Assembly: GCF_001649575.2 (NCBI RefSeq) | Contig: NC_051438.1 | Coordinates: forward strand, 23,854,816 to 23,918,815 | Reading direction: 5' to 3' | DNA length: 64,000 nucleotides | Origin: Kryptolebias marmoratus | Taxonomy: Eukaryota > Chordata > Actinopteri > Cyprinodontiformes > Rivulidae | In this document: in pieces, positions 52,001 to 60,589 of the stretch | How the letters are laid out: each line of letters starts with the position of its first letter | How positions within the stretch are numbered: the stretch's first letter is position 1 | Notes under the pieces: model-generated | The model's database searches: none | What the model was told of the DNA's origin: nothing | Seen by the model: only the letters and a program-made list of their open reading frames with translations | Program-made: the position numbers and the translations under genes

Positions 52001-53637
52001 CAGTCGGTGCAGTTTGAAAGAGTTTACTCCAGCAGTTTTACTGAAATACAGCTCTGCATTTAACGTAAACAAAGCACTTTTATCTGCATACTTTATTCAA
52101 CATATCTGAGCATAAATACATGTCAATACATCAAAATGGTCTGACTTATCTATCCGGAACAGCTCTTCTATGGATGTCGTCATTGTGGACCTATTTTCAG
52201 TCACTTCAGCTGTTAGCAGCCATTTACTAATTTTGCTTACAAATTTTGAAGTTAAGGACACATTGACCACTCATGTGAGGGGAAAAAAGTACCTTTAAAA
52301 TGCTGTCACCTACTTTCTGCCTCGTCAGACACCTGTCAGAACTGTATTACTACAGACAGTATTCTCATTTTACAAATAGCTGAGCGGCTTTCTGGCTTTT
52401 CCCAGATGATGTTGTGCTACGTTATATGTAAACTTAATTGTGCTGTGGGAAAGCCAATTTATTTCTCTTTAAATGGCGTTGCAGTTGTTGGGAAAATGCA
52501 TTTGAAAATGCTGTGTATGGTTCTTCCACATGCTACTGAGGCCCCTATTTGTTAAATGAATAAAATGTTAAATTGCCAATGTGTCTTGTTTGTTTAGACC
52601 TTAATTATCAGATCCAACACACACCAAACCAGAATCACTAGCATAGAAAGTTGTTTTGCATTGGCAGAGAACATTTGGCAAGTTGTTCATGGGCACAACC
52701 TGAATACTCAAATCTGCTGTTCAACCTGAATTTTCCTAACAAATGTGGCATCATTTAAGATAAGATAAACAAGCCTCCAAGCGGTGTAGGATTTATTGCC
52801 AAGAAGCATCGTTAAAACACAGAAATAATTGACCAAACACAAATTTCCTTGATTTTCGTGGCATGTTTATACTAAATGTAGGCTATGTGTTTAAGTATGA
52901 ATGTGAAGATATAACCTTGGATCTTGTATGCTAATTACTGATTAATTTAGAAACTTATTAGTAGATTGATGATAATTTGAAGCTACTCAAAAAAAAAAAC
53001 ACTCAGTTAAAAGAAGATTTGAAAAATTGCACACAATAACAAAGATGTTGTTTTGGAAAACACGTAGCTTTAAGCTGGTGTAGATTATCAGTCATCCAGG
53101 ACATGGTAAATCCAAAAAAGGTTTAAAAATAAAATAAACTCTTCAGCTACAGAAAAGAAGTTCAGTTGTAATTTTTTTTTTAATTATTATTATTATTTTG
53201 GATTCACTTAGTCTTTAAAGGGTTCTGAATGTCTGCACCACAAAATAAAGAAACCATTACGATGAATATGTTCACATAAATGTTTAACTCTAACCTCAAA
53301 CACAAGCTGTGATGTTAATTTTGCTTTTTTTGTTTCGCTGTGTTGTTAGCTGAGTTGCTTTAGCTACTCTGGCTACGTTAGCGTCAGTCGCCATGGTGAC
53401 CAGGAAGCTAAGCTAGCAGCGTCAACAGGAACAGGAGCTGGATGCTAAAGTACATTTTTACAAACAAAAACACGCCGGTGGGCTACGAATAAGCCAGTAG
53501 AAAGCATGTCCTCGTCTCGAAGTGGGGTGAGTTTGACATGAGCGTTCCTGCGACGGTCTCACCTTCCCACACGCTCCGTCTCCAACCACCACAATTTTAA
53601 GCTGCTTGTCCTGGCTGTCCTCCTCCGAATCCGACAT
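28725..53637 (-). CDS. rab28: rab28, Rab-family small GTPase (whole gene, 7 coding exons)
   Basis: Joining seven exons gives 666 nt, which is 221 residues plus stop, equal to the human RAB28 length as recalled. Exons are 53563-53637, 47767-47863, 44821-44909, 42758-42887, 31918-32021, 31749-31826 and 28725-28817. All introns have GT-AG ends and consistent phases. All GTPase motifs are visible: the P-loop GDGACGKT at 19-26, the switch I Thr44 in KQTIGLDFF, the G3 motif DIGGQ at 68-72, NKID at 129-132 and SAK at 159-161. The C-terminal CVVQ is a CaaX box, unlike the double-cysteine tail of most Rabs. Family knowledge: RAB28 is a prenylated GTPase of cilia and photoreceptors linked to BBSome/IFT traffic, and it is mutated in human cone-rod dystrophy. 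Intron lengths are about 5.7, 2.9, 1.9, 10.7, 0.09 and 2.9 kb. Orthology is near certain; function is inferred from the family. Confidence 0.97.
29523..29624 (-). CDS. rab28: rab28 alternative cassette exon (31-residue tail ending CSVQ)
   Basis: The 102 nt exon lies between exons 6 and 7. It has a strong polypyrimidine tract and GTTTAG acceptor upstream, and a GTATGT donor six bases after its stop codon (TAG 29529-29531). Read in phase 0 after exon 6, it begins [12 protein letters not shown] and ends KICSVQ and stop. This matches the alternative long-tail human isoform as I recall it (RIVRAEIVKY at the start, ICSVQ at the end), made by inserting a similar-sized exon. Inclusion would give a 222-residue protein with a different hypervariable tail but still a Gln-ending CaaX box. 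The stop is close to the final junction, so nonsense-mediated decay is not expected. It could be a nonfunctional relic, but the intact frame and both splice sites argue against that. Confidence 0.85.
30120..30400. promoter_or_regulatory. candidate intronic regulatory island (rab28 intron 6)
   Basis: A complex block between exon 6 and the cassette exon, with GATA-type sites (GCAGATATAATG, CTATCTGATC, AACTGATAATG) and a GATAAATGAG motif. It has no splice-compatible coding exon. Confidence 0.25.
31749..31826 (-). CDS. rab28: rab28 coding exon 6 (residues 166-191)
   Basis: Encodes [20 protein letters not shown] and then EIEQSQ, the last helix of the G domain. The acceptor is CTCCAG and the donor GTAAGT. 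It is a 78 nt phase 0 exon and the last one shared by both predicted C-terminal isoforms. Confidence 0.95.
31918..32021 (-). CDS. rab28: rab28 coding exon 5 (residues 131-165)
   Basis: Completes NKID of G4, then encodes [20 protein letters not shown] and the G5 motif SAK in FVSAKTGDS. The acceptor is CCACAG and the donor GTAAGT. It lies 10.7 kb downstream of exon 4 but only 91 nt upstream of exon 6. Confidence 0.96.
33560..33946 (+). mobile_element. broken non-LTR retrotransposon fragment (C-terminal polyprotein end)
   Basis: Translation on the plus strand gives pieces of a C-terminal retrotransposon polyprotein common in fish genomes. EEVADINKW is near 33617-33643, [14 protein letters not shown] near 33672-33713, and after a frame change [20 protein letters not shown] onward from about 33764. 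The stretch PDIVVIDK with a later [11 protein letters not shown] looks like the PD-D/E-K nuclease motif of restriction-like-endonuclease LINEs. An internal deletion lies around 33645, and an extra base near 33737 breaks the frame, so it is a dead copy. The clade (Rex6/R4-like or another) is not settled. It sits inside rab28 intron 4, antisense to the gene, and ends at a TA/TACA microsatellite. Confidence 0.75.
33949..34046 (+). repeat. compound microsatellite (TA)n(TACA)n(CA)n
   Basis: Uninterrupted TA run, then about seven TACA units, then CA-rich sequence directly after the retrotransposon fragment. It may have grown from that element's simple-sequence 3' tail. Confidence 0.95.
35385..35765 (+). 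repeat. dispersed repeat family A, copy 5
   Basis: The most complete copy along with copy 2. It has the shared start AAAGGCCTAGCATTCCTT, the block GCTACTACCACATCAAACTT, CAGCCATCTTGAATCAGC and the terminal ATATTTTGCTAACAGACAGA. It is inside rab28 intron 4. Confidence 0.75.
36737..36763 (+). repeat. (TA)n microsatellite
   Basis: About eleven TA units preceded by T-rich sequence, in rab28 intron 4. Confidence 0.9.
36950..37620. promoter_or_regulatory. candidate intronic regulatory island (rab28 intron 4)
   Basis: GC-rich, CpG-containing block (36970-37110) followed by complex sequence with CTAAGTGGACTTTTATGG (NKX-type TAAGTGG at 37534-37540 beside a HOX/CDX-type TTTATGG). It contrasts strongly with the rest of the intron. 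Confidence 0.3.
42758..42887 (-). CDS. rab28: rab28 coding exon 4 (residues 88-131)
   Basis: Encodes [20 protein letters not shown] and continues to LVGNK, the start of the G4 nucleotide-base recognition motif. The acceptor is TTCCAG and the donor GTGAGT. The exon is 130 nt and ends with one base of the Ile131 codon, which is completed in exon 5. Confidence 0.96.
44048..44127 (+). repeat. dispersed repeat family C, copy 1
   Basis: The blocks TTTATTTAACCTTTATTT, CCCATTGAGATTAAAAACCT, CTTTTCCAAGGGAG and CCTGGCCAAGA are a pattern I recognise from many teleost loci. The copy near 59648 shares the same order. It lies in rab28 intron 3. Confidence 0.65.
44821..44909 (-). CDS. rab28: rab28 coding exon 3 (residues 58-87)
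   Basis: Encodes [18 protein letters not shown] and the following [11 protein letters not shown]. It holds the G3/switch II motif DIGGQ with catalytic Gln72. RAB28 has an extended GGQTxGG here, unlike the DTAGQE of typical Rabs. The acceptor is TGCAG and the donor GTAAGG. The last codon reads CAT (His87), where the human protein as I recall it has Gln. Confidence 0.95.
46200..46640. promoter_or_regulatory. candidate intronic regulatory island (rab28 intron 2)
   Basis: Repeat-free block with CATTGGTTTGGCAG, GTATTGTTATAAAAAG, GTACATTAAGTTTGACA and CACCTAATTCC. The few frames here are short and interrupted. Confidence 0.28.
47767..47863 (-). CDS. rab28: rab28 coding exon 2 (residues 26-58)
   Basis: Begins [17 protein letters not shown] and includes the switch I stretch [15 protein letters not shown]. 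It supplies Thr26, which follows the P-loop lysine, and Thr44 of switch I, which coordinate magnesium in the family. The acceptor is TTCCAG and the donor GTGAGA. The exon is 97 nt and ends with one base of the Gly58 codon. Confidence 0.96.
48176..48194 (+). repeat. poly(T) run
   Basis: Nineteen consecutive T in rab28 intron 1. Confidence 0.9.
48290..48570. promoter_or_regulatory. candidate intronic regulatory island (rab28 intron 1)
   Basis: Complex block with GAAGTGACAG, CAAATCAACGGGAATTAC and GACCTAATTGCCACAAATTA. Confidence 0.27.
50340..51240. promoter_or_regulatory. candidate intronic enhancer with palindromic POU-type sites (rab28 intron 1)
   Basis: Repeat-free block of about 900 bp. 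Its core has two palindromes, ATATGCATAT (50841-50850) and GCAAATGCATTTGC (50858-50871), 7 bp apart, which resemble paired POU/octamer sites. A CAGCTGCAGGAGCCAGGCTG segment and TTTATCAACGGTC follow. No coding frame is credible. Confidence 0.35.
51939..52060 (+). repeat. dispersed repeat family B, copy 2
   Basis: Partner of the 26622 copy in the same orientation, located in rab28 intron 1. The element type is unknown. Confidence 0.6.
53563..53637 (-). CDS. rab28: rab28 coding exon 1 (residues 1-25)
   Basis: Starts at ATG (53635-53637) and encodes [20 protein letters not shown] followed by GACGK, the first half of the P-loop. The acidic MSDSEE start is typical of RAB28. The donor is GTGAGA, and the exon ends in phase 0 directly after the catalytic P-loop lysine. 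Position 23 is Cys, where the human protein (from memory) has Ser. Confidence 0.96.
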
Positions 53638-53725
53638 GACGGTTCAGACTGGGCTCCGACTGACCGAGTGAAACCGAAACGCTGGTCACCGGAGACGGGC
53701 TGCTGAGTGCAGCTATCGGGAGTGA

Positions 53726-53752
53726 TCACAGATGGATTAGAGCCGCCGCCAT
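53726..53752 (-). other. possible 8-codon upstream ORF in rab28 5' UTR
   Basis: The ATG embedded in the YY1-type element opens a short frame, MAAALIHL then TGA, ending 88 nt before the rab28 start codon. It matters only if transcription starts upstream of 53752, which the sequence cannot show. Confidence 0.3.
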
Positions 53753-54379
53753 TTTGACTTCGATAACGCCTGGCTGCAGCCCCTCCGCTCGGTGGTGAGT
53801 GACGCCGCGCTCTCTGCTGCCGCGACGGACGGTTTTCTCTCAGCTGCGAAAACGGCTACCAGAATGGCATGCTCGAAGCCGACGGCTGCTTGTTGTGTCA
53901 GGGTGCAAACGTTTTCGGTTTCTCCATGAAGCCCCTTTCTCTACACAGGAAACGATTGGAACCGGAAGCTGAATCACCGGTGGGTCCTGTGTGTGACGCG
54001 CTGCCGTTGCTATGGCAACACTGCAGCTAAAACCCCGAATTCAAGATGAAGAAACTGTATAAACTCTTTGTATGGTAAACTTTTTGCTGATGTGAAGTTT
54101 TAACTTCATGTAATTATATATTTCTCAATTTGTTGTTTTAGTTTGAGACTATTAGTGTCTCAGATTTTATATAAAAAAGTAATAATCCTTTAATATTAAT
54201 TAGAACGACTTATTTCAATTAACATTTTATCAGGCCTTTGTTATATTTGGATAGGTGGTATAAGTCCAGTAATATTTCATCCATATAGCTCCAAAATCTT
54301 TTGTTTTTTTATATTTATATATTGCTTTTTTAACTATAGTAAATATATAGCCTATTCTGTTTTTTTCTTTGTTTTTTTT

Positions 54380-54406
54380 TTGTTGTTGTTGTTGTTGTTG
54401 TTGTTT
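54380..54406 (+). repeat. (TTG)n microsatellite
   Basis: About eight TTG units after a T run, in the spacer between rab28 and nkx3.2. Confidence 0.9.
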
Positions 54407-55717
54407 TTATTTGAATGCCTCTGCCGCCACAGACGCCATCCCTTCTCCAGCACCTCGGTTTACCCATCCGCACTGAGTAATGATCTCATCTTTAGAAACA
54501 CACCAAGTGAAAACGTGTTCATCGCAGAACTGTTTGATTTACTGTTATTTAGAAAATAATTACCTGGAAACCAGTTTGTACAGTAAATTTCTTACATAAA
54601 AATTTTTTTAAAAATGTACATAAAGTGTTCTAAAGTTATCATCATGACTGCACAAACACAATAAACTGTAAACACAGCTCTCATGGGTGTTGATTTTTCT
54701 AATTAATTTCCTAATAAATCTAACACACAAGCTTATTAACTGTTTTAGACTGAAAGACAGACAAGCCTGAGTATTTAAGGCTTTTTGTCCTGTGCAGTGT
54801 GTAAAACCACAGATTAACATTTTACCCAAAGCATCAGTTTTGTTTTATTAAATGCTGAAAAACTAGTCAACCAGATTTTATTTTCCTTAGTGGTGTATCA
54901 TTATCATGACACAATTTAATTTAACTACACTTTTAAACATTTTACATATTATCCAATCAAAGTTCTGATGAATAATGTTCAACATTGTATTTTTTTAGCA
55001 TTCAAAAACCTGCTGCAAGATCCTTTATTTTTTATTTTGAACAAAACTGTTAACTTTAATGAAACAAAAACAAGAAATCAATACAAAAGTTTATTCATTT
55101 TAAGAATTAACATTTTTAAACACATACCTGTCAGCTTGTGAAGCGCGTTGTTCAGTGATTTAAGACATTGTTTTGTCTCAAATATATTTTTAAGTGTGAA
55201 ATTATTTTGTATAAGTTGACCACATGTTGCATAAAGCTGGCCTTTTCATGCCTTGGAGTAATCTGGTTTATTGTTTCCTCTGAAAGTGGTAAGAATGCAG
55301 TCTGAAGCACAAGGGATTCAGGATAAAGTTGGATTTAATCAAAAATAAGTAAACAGCTGGCAGAGCAGCAACAAAAACCAGAAACTAAAACGAGCCATTC
55401 AGAGAACAGGCAGGTAAGTGACAGTGTGGCAGACAGAGGAGGTGTGAACCAGGAGTTTAAGGAGCTTTGAGGAGTGATTACAGGAGGAAAAGTCTCAAGA
55501 ACATGAGGAGCAGGTGAGAATGGTTAACTGAGGGGGAAATGGCTGATAGACCAGGGAGACACTGGGAAACAAAACAAACTAAACACGAGGAATCTTAAAA
55601 TAAACAAGGAAAAATCCAAAAGAAAACAGAAGGAACATGATGGCAAAATGAACTGAATCCACAACAACAACAACCAAAACCCCACTGATCATCACAGAGG
55701 AGGACTCATGCTCCACC

Positions 55718-55768
55718 GTGTGTGTGTGTGTGTCTGTGTGTGTGTCTGTGTGTGTGTGTGTGTGTGTG
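55718..55768 (+). repeat. (TG)n microsatellite with TC interruptions
   Basis: About 50 bp of TG with two TCTG breaks. Confidence 0.95.
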
Positions 55769-57089
55769 CTGGGTCGGCGTTCTCAGACTCTGCAGGGTGT
55801 GACTGACAGCAGCCTTTTTTTTTGGAAGATAATTGCTCTTCTTTGCAAAAGAAGAAGCTCGAGTTCTAACGTAGGATGGAAAGGACATTTGATTAACCAA
55901 ATTCAGCGGCACACTAGCTCCTTTTTATTACCTATACTCAAATAAAGTTAGTCTGCCGTGAATTTGGAGTAAATGAATGATTTTGTAAAGACTGGAGACT
56001 GTAACTATCTCATTTTAGAGACTTTTTGGTGTTGAATTAACTACACGAGAAACAAAAACAGCGTTTCTGAGCGATACATACGCTGGTTTTAGTTTTCTGC
56101 TTTGTTTTGTTTTGTTTCTTTTAGTCTTAAATTATAATTTTATTTTATTTTTTTCGATTAATTTAACCAGCTCAAAGGAGCGATGTTATTCAACATATCT
56201 TTTTTTTTTTTGTAAAGTCGCCATGTTTTGTTAGGATTAAACCAAGAAGCGCAGAGAGCTTCTCCTCATGCCAAATCTAAAATCTTTCATTTGCGCACGG
56301 CGGGGTCATCAGATTTCACCACTGAACCCCGAAAAATAGGTCCAAATTTATCCAAAAACATATTTTGTTTGTTTTTAGTTTTTTAAAATTATTTTCCGGC
56401 TTGTGTTTTTGTCAAGATATTCCCACTCCTAACCCAAAAGGCGCGTGCCTCTGCAGACTGTTCTTGCGTAAATCTGCAGCGGATTGACGATGTTTCCATT
56501 TCCACTAAATCCAAAGATAAATAAATATTTAAATAGTTTTACCTCAGATATATGAACTCTGAATATTTTAATGAAACATTATATTTGATAATCGGCTGAT
56601 TTTGCACATTTTGCAGCCTGTAAGAAGAAAATCCGCTGCTGGTTGTTTTTAATCATGAACAAATGAAACTGACTTTAAATTACATTATTATTCGTAGTAT
56701 TTAAAGTTCGTCATGTCATTCTGTCTCTGTAGCCCAATAATGCAAATAATAATAAAAAATAAACACAATACATGTGGTACAAGTTTTGGTGTAATTTAGG
56801 AAACAACATCAGGAGCGTCCAAAGTAAATAAATATCCTGTTTACTAACATGGATCAAGTCTTGAGAAGACAACAAAATAATTCCACCAAGACCAAAACAA
56901 CAAGTCGTTTTTTCTTGCGTAAAATTTGGATCCCGCATTTTTTTTCTGTAAATTTTAAAATAAGTTTAAAATTTGCATTTTCAACAGAAACTAAAAAAAT
57001 CAAGACGATCTAGATTTTACACGTTTTCGTGACGCGTAAAGAAGAAGGAAAAAATGTCATTCGTGCGTAAAATCAGCGAATAAGAGAAA

Positions 57090-57520
57090 TTAAAACGCGA
57101 TTCTTTCATGTGATGAGCGGCTCAACGTGCTGATAATCCGAGATCCACACAGAGAAACGTGTTTATGGAGAAATAACGGGGCTAGAGGAAATGGGCTGGT
57201 GCTCACTGATGGGGGTGGAAGGTTGAAAGGAAGAAGAGCCGCGACGCGTCCATCAGATATATTTCTGCACATGCAGGTCTGACAGGAAGCTGTGAGCAGG
57301 ACTGTCCAGCCTGCAGTTTGTCCTCCACGAGCCACAGCATCACGTGGCCTGTGGGCCCGAGACAGGCAGATTTTAGGACATGCTGTAACCAGATTTTACA
57401 TACGGAATCTGCATCTTGATCATCTGTGAAGACAAAGACAGAGATCAGCCGGAACCTCGAGCTGTCCCATCTGGAGTCACGATTGTGCCTCATGTAGGCG
57501 GAATGTACCTTTATAATCAA
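57090..57520. promoter_or_regulatory. candidate regulatory block downstream of nkx3.2 (distal part)
   Basis: Dense CpG-containing sequence 1.5-1.9 kb beyond the nkx3.2 3' end, with GTTTATGGAG, ATCACGTGGCC (E-box CACGTG) and CTTTATAATCAAG. Overlapping minus-strand frames do not look like protein. Confidence 0.3.
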
Positions 57521-57619
57521 GACAGTAATTATTTTTTTTAAAAAGCCCTAATCATAAAGATTCCAGTTTTATTTCTTATTGTTTATGCTTTTGACGCACA
57601 GACATGCCTGTGGCTGATA

Positions 57620-57870
57620 TAAACGTTTTTCTATGATCTGAGATGGATGAGTGGAGCACATTTGAAATGATGCCTCTAAGAGCGGCGCAGTGACACGGGC
57701 CTCCTTAACCCCGGAGAGCTCATCTCGTTGTGTTGACGTGCGCTCCTAAAGGTAGCTGTCTCTTCTCCTGTCCGAGAAGCACAGAGCTATTCATCACTGC
57801 TTGACAGGTGTGTTTGGAAGGAAGGTCATGATGGCCCAGGTGGAATCTGAAAGGACCCAGTTTCTCTTCT
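57620..57870. promoter_or_regulatory. candidate regulatory block downstream of nkx3.2 (proximal part)
   Basis: Repeat-free block with GCTATTCATCACTGCTTGAC, TGACAGGTGTG, GGTCATGATGGCC and CTCCTTAACCCC. It lies about 1.1 kb from the nkx3.2 stop codon. Confidence 0.3.
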
Positions 57871-58369
57871 CAAACTTCAGAAAAAACATGTAAAAAAATT
57901 AAGCCAGTGATGAAAAATCTCCTTTATCGACATATCTTGTTCCTTCGTTTATAAAAACCCAAGGACTGGTTATTACTAACTGTAATGTGCATTTATCTGA
58001 CCACTTAGCAATGGGTGAAATAAAGTTTAATGTCCAAATCGGGGCGCGTAAAATCGAGGCGTTAAAAAAACTATAAATGTTGTTAGAAGTCTACCTTATT
58101 TATATTTTTTTCTCTCTTAGCGAATAAAATTGCATCCAGATGCAGGTAATGCCTGATATGTTTTAATGTAATTCAATCAAACGAGTCAGAAAAACACAAA
58201 CAAACACGTAAATTTCAACCAGGAGTCGGTTTGTTTCTCCTGCTTCCTGCCACTCTGAGGCCAACAAACCGCATCATGCCCACACTGCATGCGCTTTACA
58301 CGGAAATAATTGGAACAAATATGCCGAAAAGTGCTTAAATATCTTACCTTTATAAACACAGCAAGAATA

Positions 58370-58370
58370 A

Positions 58371-58401
<31 letters not shown>

Positions 58402-58409
58402 TACACACA
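58370..58409 (+). repeat. (CA)n microsatellite
   Basis: About fourteen CA units then ATAC units, about 560 bp beyond the nkx3.2 stop codon. Confidence 0.95.
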
Positions 58410-58610
58410 ACCTGTAACAGAGACAGTTATTTTGAAAAGTCAACGGAATATACCTTTTTTTCAATCACTGCAGAGGTAGGAAGGCGCATGTAAAATATGA
58501 ACCAACACAAGGTGTTATTTTAAGTCTATTTCAGCCGCCGGGTCCCACAGAAGGGTCCGGGGGCCCTCAGAGGTCCTGGAGGGGGTTCCAGCAAACAGAA
58601 ATAGGCTGCT

Positions 58611-58616
58611 TTTATT
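58611..58616 (-). terminator. nkx3.2: candidate nkx3.2 poly(A) signal
   Basis: First AATAAA on the minus strand beyond the stop codon, about 355 nt downstream. Confidence 0.4.
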
Positions 58617-58969
58617 TTTGTTTTACCATGTCAGTCCACACAAGTATTTTATAAGGAGGTTATGTCTGTCCGCGCAGACATTTACAGTTTTTGAGCCTCA
58701 ATCATAAGCAAAACTCTTTTTTTTCCCTTAGTGGGGTCCTTCAAAACAAACTCTTACTAAAATAAGTCTTTTTTAATATTAGAAAGTGTGAAGAACCCAC
58801 GAAGGGGTTTGTGAACCCCTAGTGTTGCACAGTGAAGCTGTTCAGAGGCGCTGAGCTGATTAACAGCCCCCACAGGTCCCCTCTTCTTGTCAGAAAAAAA
58901 AACATAAAGTTAGTTTGGTTCCCCGGAGCAGAAATAATAAAAAAATGAATAAATACAGTCGGTGGGTTC

Positions 58970-59394
58970 TCACTGATTCCCCGCACACGCAGACAGTGTC
59001 CATGCGGGGAGGCAGTACGCGTAGGGGTAATAGTAGGAGGGCTGCAGGGAGAGCAGCGGGGGCCGCAGGATCTCTCCCGGGCTGTACTGTCTCTGGTCGT
59101 CCCGCACCAGAACCTTCACCGCCACCTTCTTGGCCGCCGGGGTGGACGCCATCAGGTCGGCGGCCATCTGCCTGCGTTTCGTCTTGTAGCGGCGGTTCTG
59201 GAACCAGATCTTGACCTGAGTCTCTGTGAGCTTCAGGGAGGCCGCCAGGTCCGCACGCTCCGGCCCGGACAGGTACCGCTGGTGGTTGAAGCGGCGCTCC
59301 AGCTCGAAGACCTGCGCGTGCGAGAAGGCGGCCCTGGAGCGCTTTTTCCGCTGTTTGGGCTGATCCAGACTCTTCTCGTCCAGGTTGCTGGAGT
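58970..59394 (-). CDS. nkx3.2: nkx3.2 exon 2 (homeodomain and C terminus)
   Basis: The acceptor CATCCAG joins in frame to give Asp136 followed by SSNLDEKS; the CAG four bases further in would break the frame. Homeodomain landmarks include [20 protein letters not shown] and [10 protein letters not shown]. The C-terminal [20 protein letters not shown] is typical of NKX3-2. The stop is TGA at 58970-58972. Confidence 0.96.
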
Positions 59395-60589
59395 CTGGAT
59401 GGGGGAAGAAGACACACAGGTGGAGCATGCATCTGATTATACTTATTTGCATTTAAGACGCGGAGATGAGAAGGTGCTTTGGGTTCAGACAAAAAAAAAC
59501 GACCTTCTCATCCAAAAGAGGGAACATGTTGTTGTTGTTTAATTGTAATCATCTATTCCAGGAAATAAAGTAATTTAAATTTCCTTTGATATACCATTAG
59601 TAGTTTGAGGCTAAAATCCAAAACTATAATGCTGTAAAAATAGATCCTTTTATTTATTTAGGTAATAGTTTCATTGAAATTAAGAACCCCTTTTTAAAAC
59701 AAGACCTGGCCACGAAGGCAACAACAAATACAACAAATACGTGACGATAAAAATACAAGAAGTGTTCTGCATAAACAACCGAATCACTTGTGCAAAATAT
59801 TTATTTTGAAAACAATCTTCAGGTCCGTATTTTTTGGAAGTTTGAAGCATTAAATATTTAAAAAGAAATTATGAGCATTCCTTATTAATCAGTGCAGCAA
59901 ACAGAAGAGCTGCAGAGGACTTAAAAACGGGCGAGTTTCAGGTGAAAGTCGTGCGTAAAAAGGACAATCCGTGCGTAAAAACCAGCAGGCTGCGGAGAGG
60001 TTCTTTTCTCCGCCCAGGTTAGGCCTGGTTTTATTCCCTAACACAATGGTAACACACAATATGGTTGTTTACAACTTTACCAGCTTCATAACACATCTAT
60101 AATCAACCGTCTGTGTGTGTTTTGAGTTCAAATCCAATTGAATTGAAATCAGAGCCAAACTCTCCGCTGGCAGGCCTACTTACCCGTGGCGTTGCTGGGC
60201 TCAGTGTCGCTCTTGGAGTTTTCCGCCGCTGCAGATTCGTGGTCCGTCTCCTCCTGCAGGCTCTCCTCCGGAACGTCCGAGCCCGGCTCCCCGTCCTTCT
60301 CCGCCTTGCGCGCGGCCGGAGGCTTCCTGTCGGTGTCGTCGCTGAGCCCCGAATCCGAGTCGTAGCTTTTCTGCTCACAGGGCTCCCCATCATCATCATC
60401 ATCATCGTCGTCGTCGTCGTCATTGTTATTATTAGTCCCCCCCGGTCCTCCGTTCATCCCCCCGAATATTTTCCAGCACGCCGTCTTGGAGAAGCACATG
60501 TCCACATCTGGCAAGTGTCGGCTGTCGTCCTTCTTGTTCAGGATAGCCTGGATGGAGAAAGGCATCAGCGAGTTGCCACGGACGGCCAT
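58970..60589 (-). CDS. nkx3.2: nkx3.2 (bapx1), NK-class homeodomain repressor (whole gene, 2 exons)
   Basis: Exon 1 (60184-60589) and exon 2 (58970-59394) join with a GT-AG intron of 789 nt to give 276 residues. Near the N terminus FSIQAILN (11-18) is the TN/eh1 motif that recruits Groucho corepressors. An acidic low-complexity region follows, with four Asn then eleven Asp. The homeodomain covers about 152-211 and has Tyr54 in [10 protein letters not shown], the hallmark of NK factors. After it, [12 protein letters not shown] (about 225-235) resembles the NK2-specific domain, and the tail is Tyr/Pro-rich. Family knowledge: it is a transcriptional repressor in jaw joint, axial skeleton and visceral mesoderm. 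Length is between zebrafish (about 245) and human (333) as recalled. The homeodomain and tail fit NKX3-2 rather than NKX3-1, and the rab28 neighbour confirms it. Confidence 0.97.
59395..60183 (-). other. nkx3.2: nkx3.2 intron
   Basis: AT-rich intron of 789 nt. It carries one copy of a teleost dispersed repeat at about 59648-59725. Otherwise no coding potential or strong motif was seen. Confidence 0.85.
59648..59725 (+). repeat. dispersed repeat family C, copy 2
   Basis: Diverged copy of the 44048 element in the nkx3.2 intron. It shows TTTATTTAGGTAATAGTTTC, TTGAAATTAAGAACCCCTTT and AAGACCTGGCCACGA. Confidence 0.6.
60184..60589 (-). CDS. nkx3.2: nkx3.2 exon 1 (residues 1-135 plus one base)
   Basis: Starts [20 protein letters not shown]. 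The ATG at 60587-60589 sits in a good Kozak context, with A at -3 and G at +4. The exon contains the eh1 motif, a conserved block around [12 protein letters not shown], the Asn/Asp run and acidic Ser-rich sequence ([11 protein letters not shown]). The donor GTAAGT follows the sequence encoding SNAT. It lies in CpG-rich DNA. Confidence 0.95.

Larger units (their letters stand above)
53560..53960 (-). promoter_or_regulatory. rab28: rab28 CpG-rich promoter and 5' UTR
   Basis: CpG density rises sharply here compared with the AT-rich surroundings. The block covers rab28 exon 1 and its upstream side. No TATA box is obvious. On the minus strand AAAATGGCGGC (53745-53755) matches the YY1 consensus, a usual start-proximal element of TATA-less housekeeping promoters. 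The transcription start is therefore probably a little upstream of or around 53755 (inference). Confidence 0.6.
53961..57089. other. AT-rich spacer between rab28 promoter and nkx3.2 downstream blocks
   Basis: No gene seen. Contains TTG and TG microsatellites and AT-rich sequence. Confidence 0.6.

Noticed and set aside
59360..59390. Alternative nkx3.2 exon 2 acceptor (CAG four bases inside the chosen exon start)
   Set aside because: It would break the reading frame with exon 1. The outer CAG keeps it.
59233..59492. Other frames over the nkx3.2 homeodomain exon
   Set aside because: Shadow frames of GC-rich coding DNA. The homeodomain frame clearly wins.
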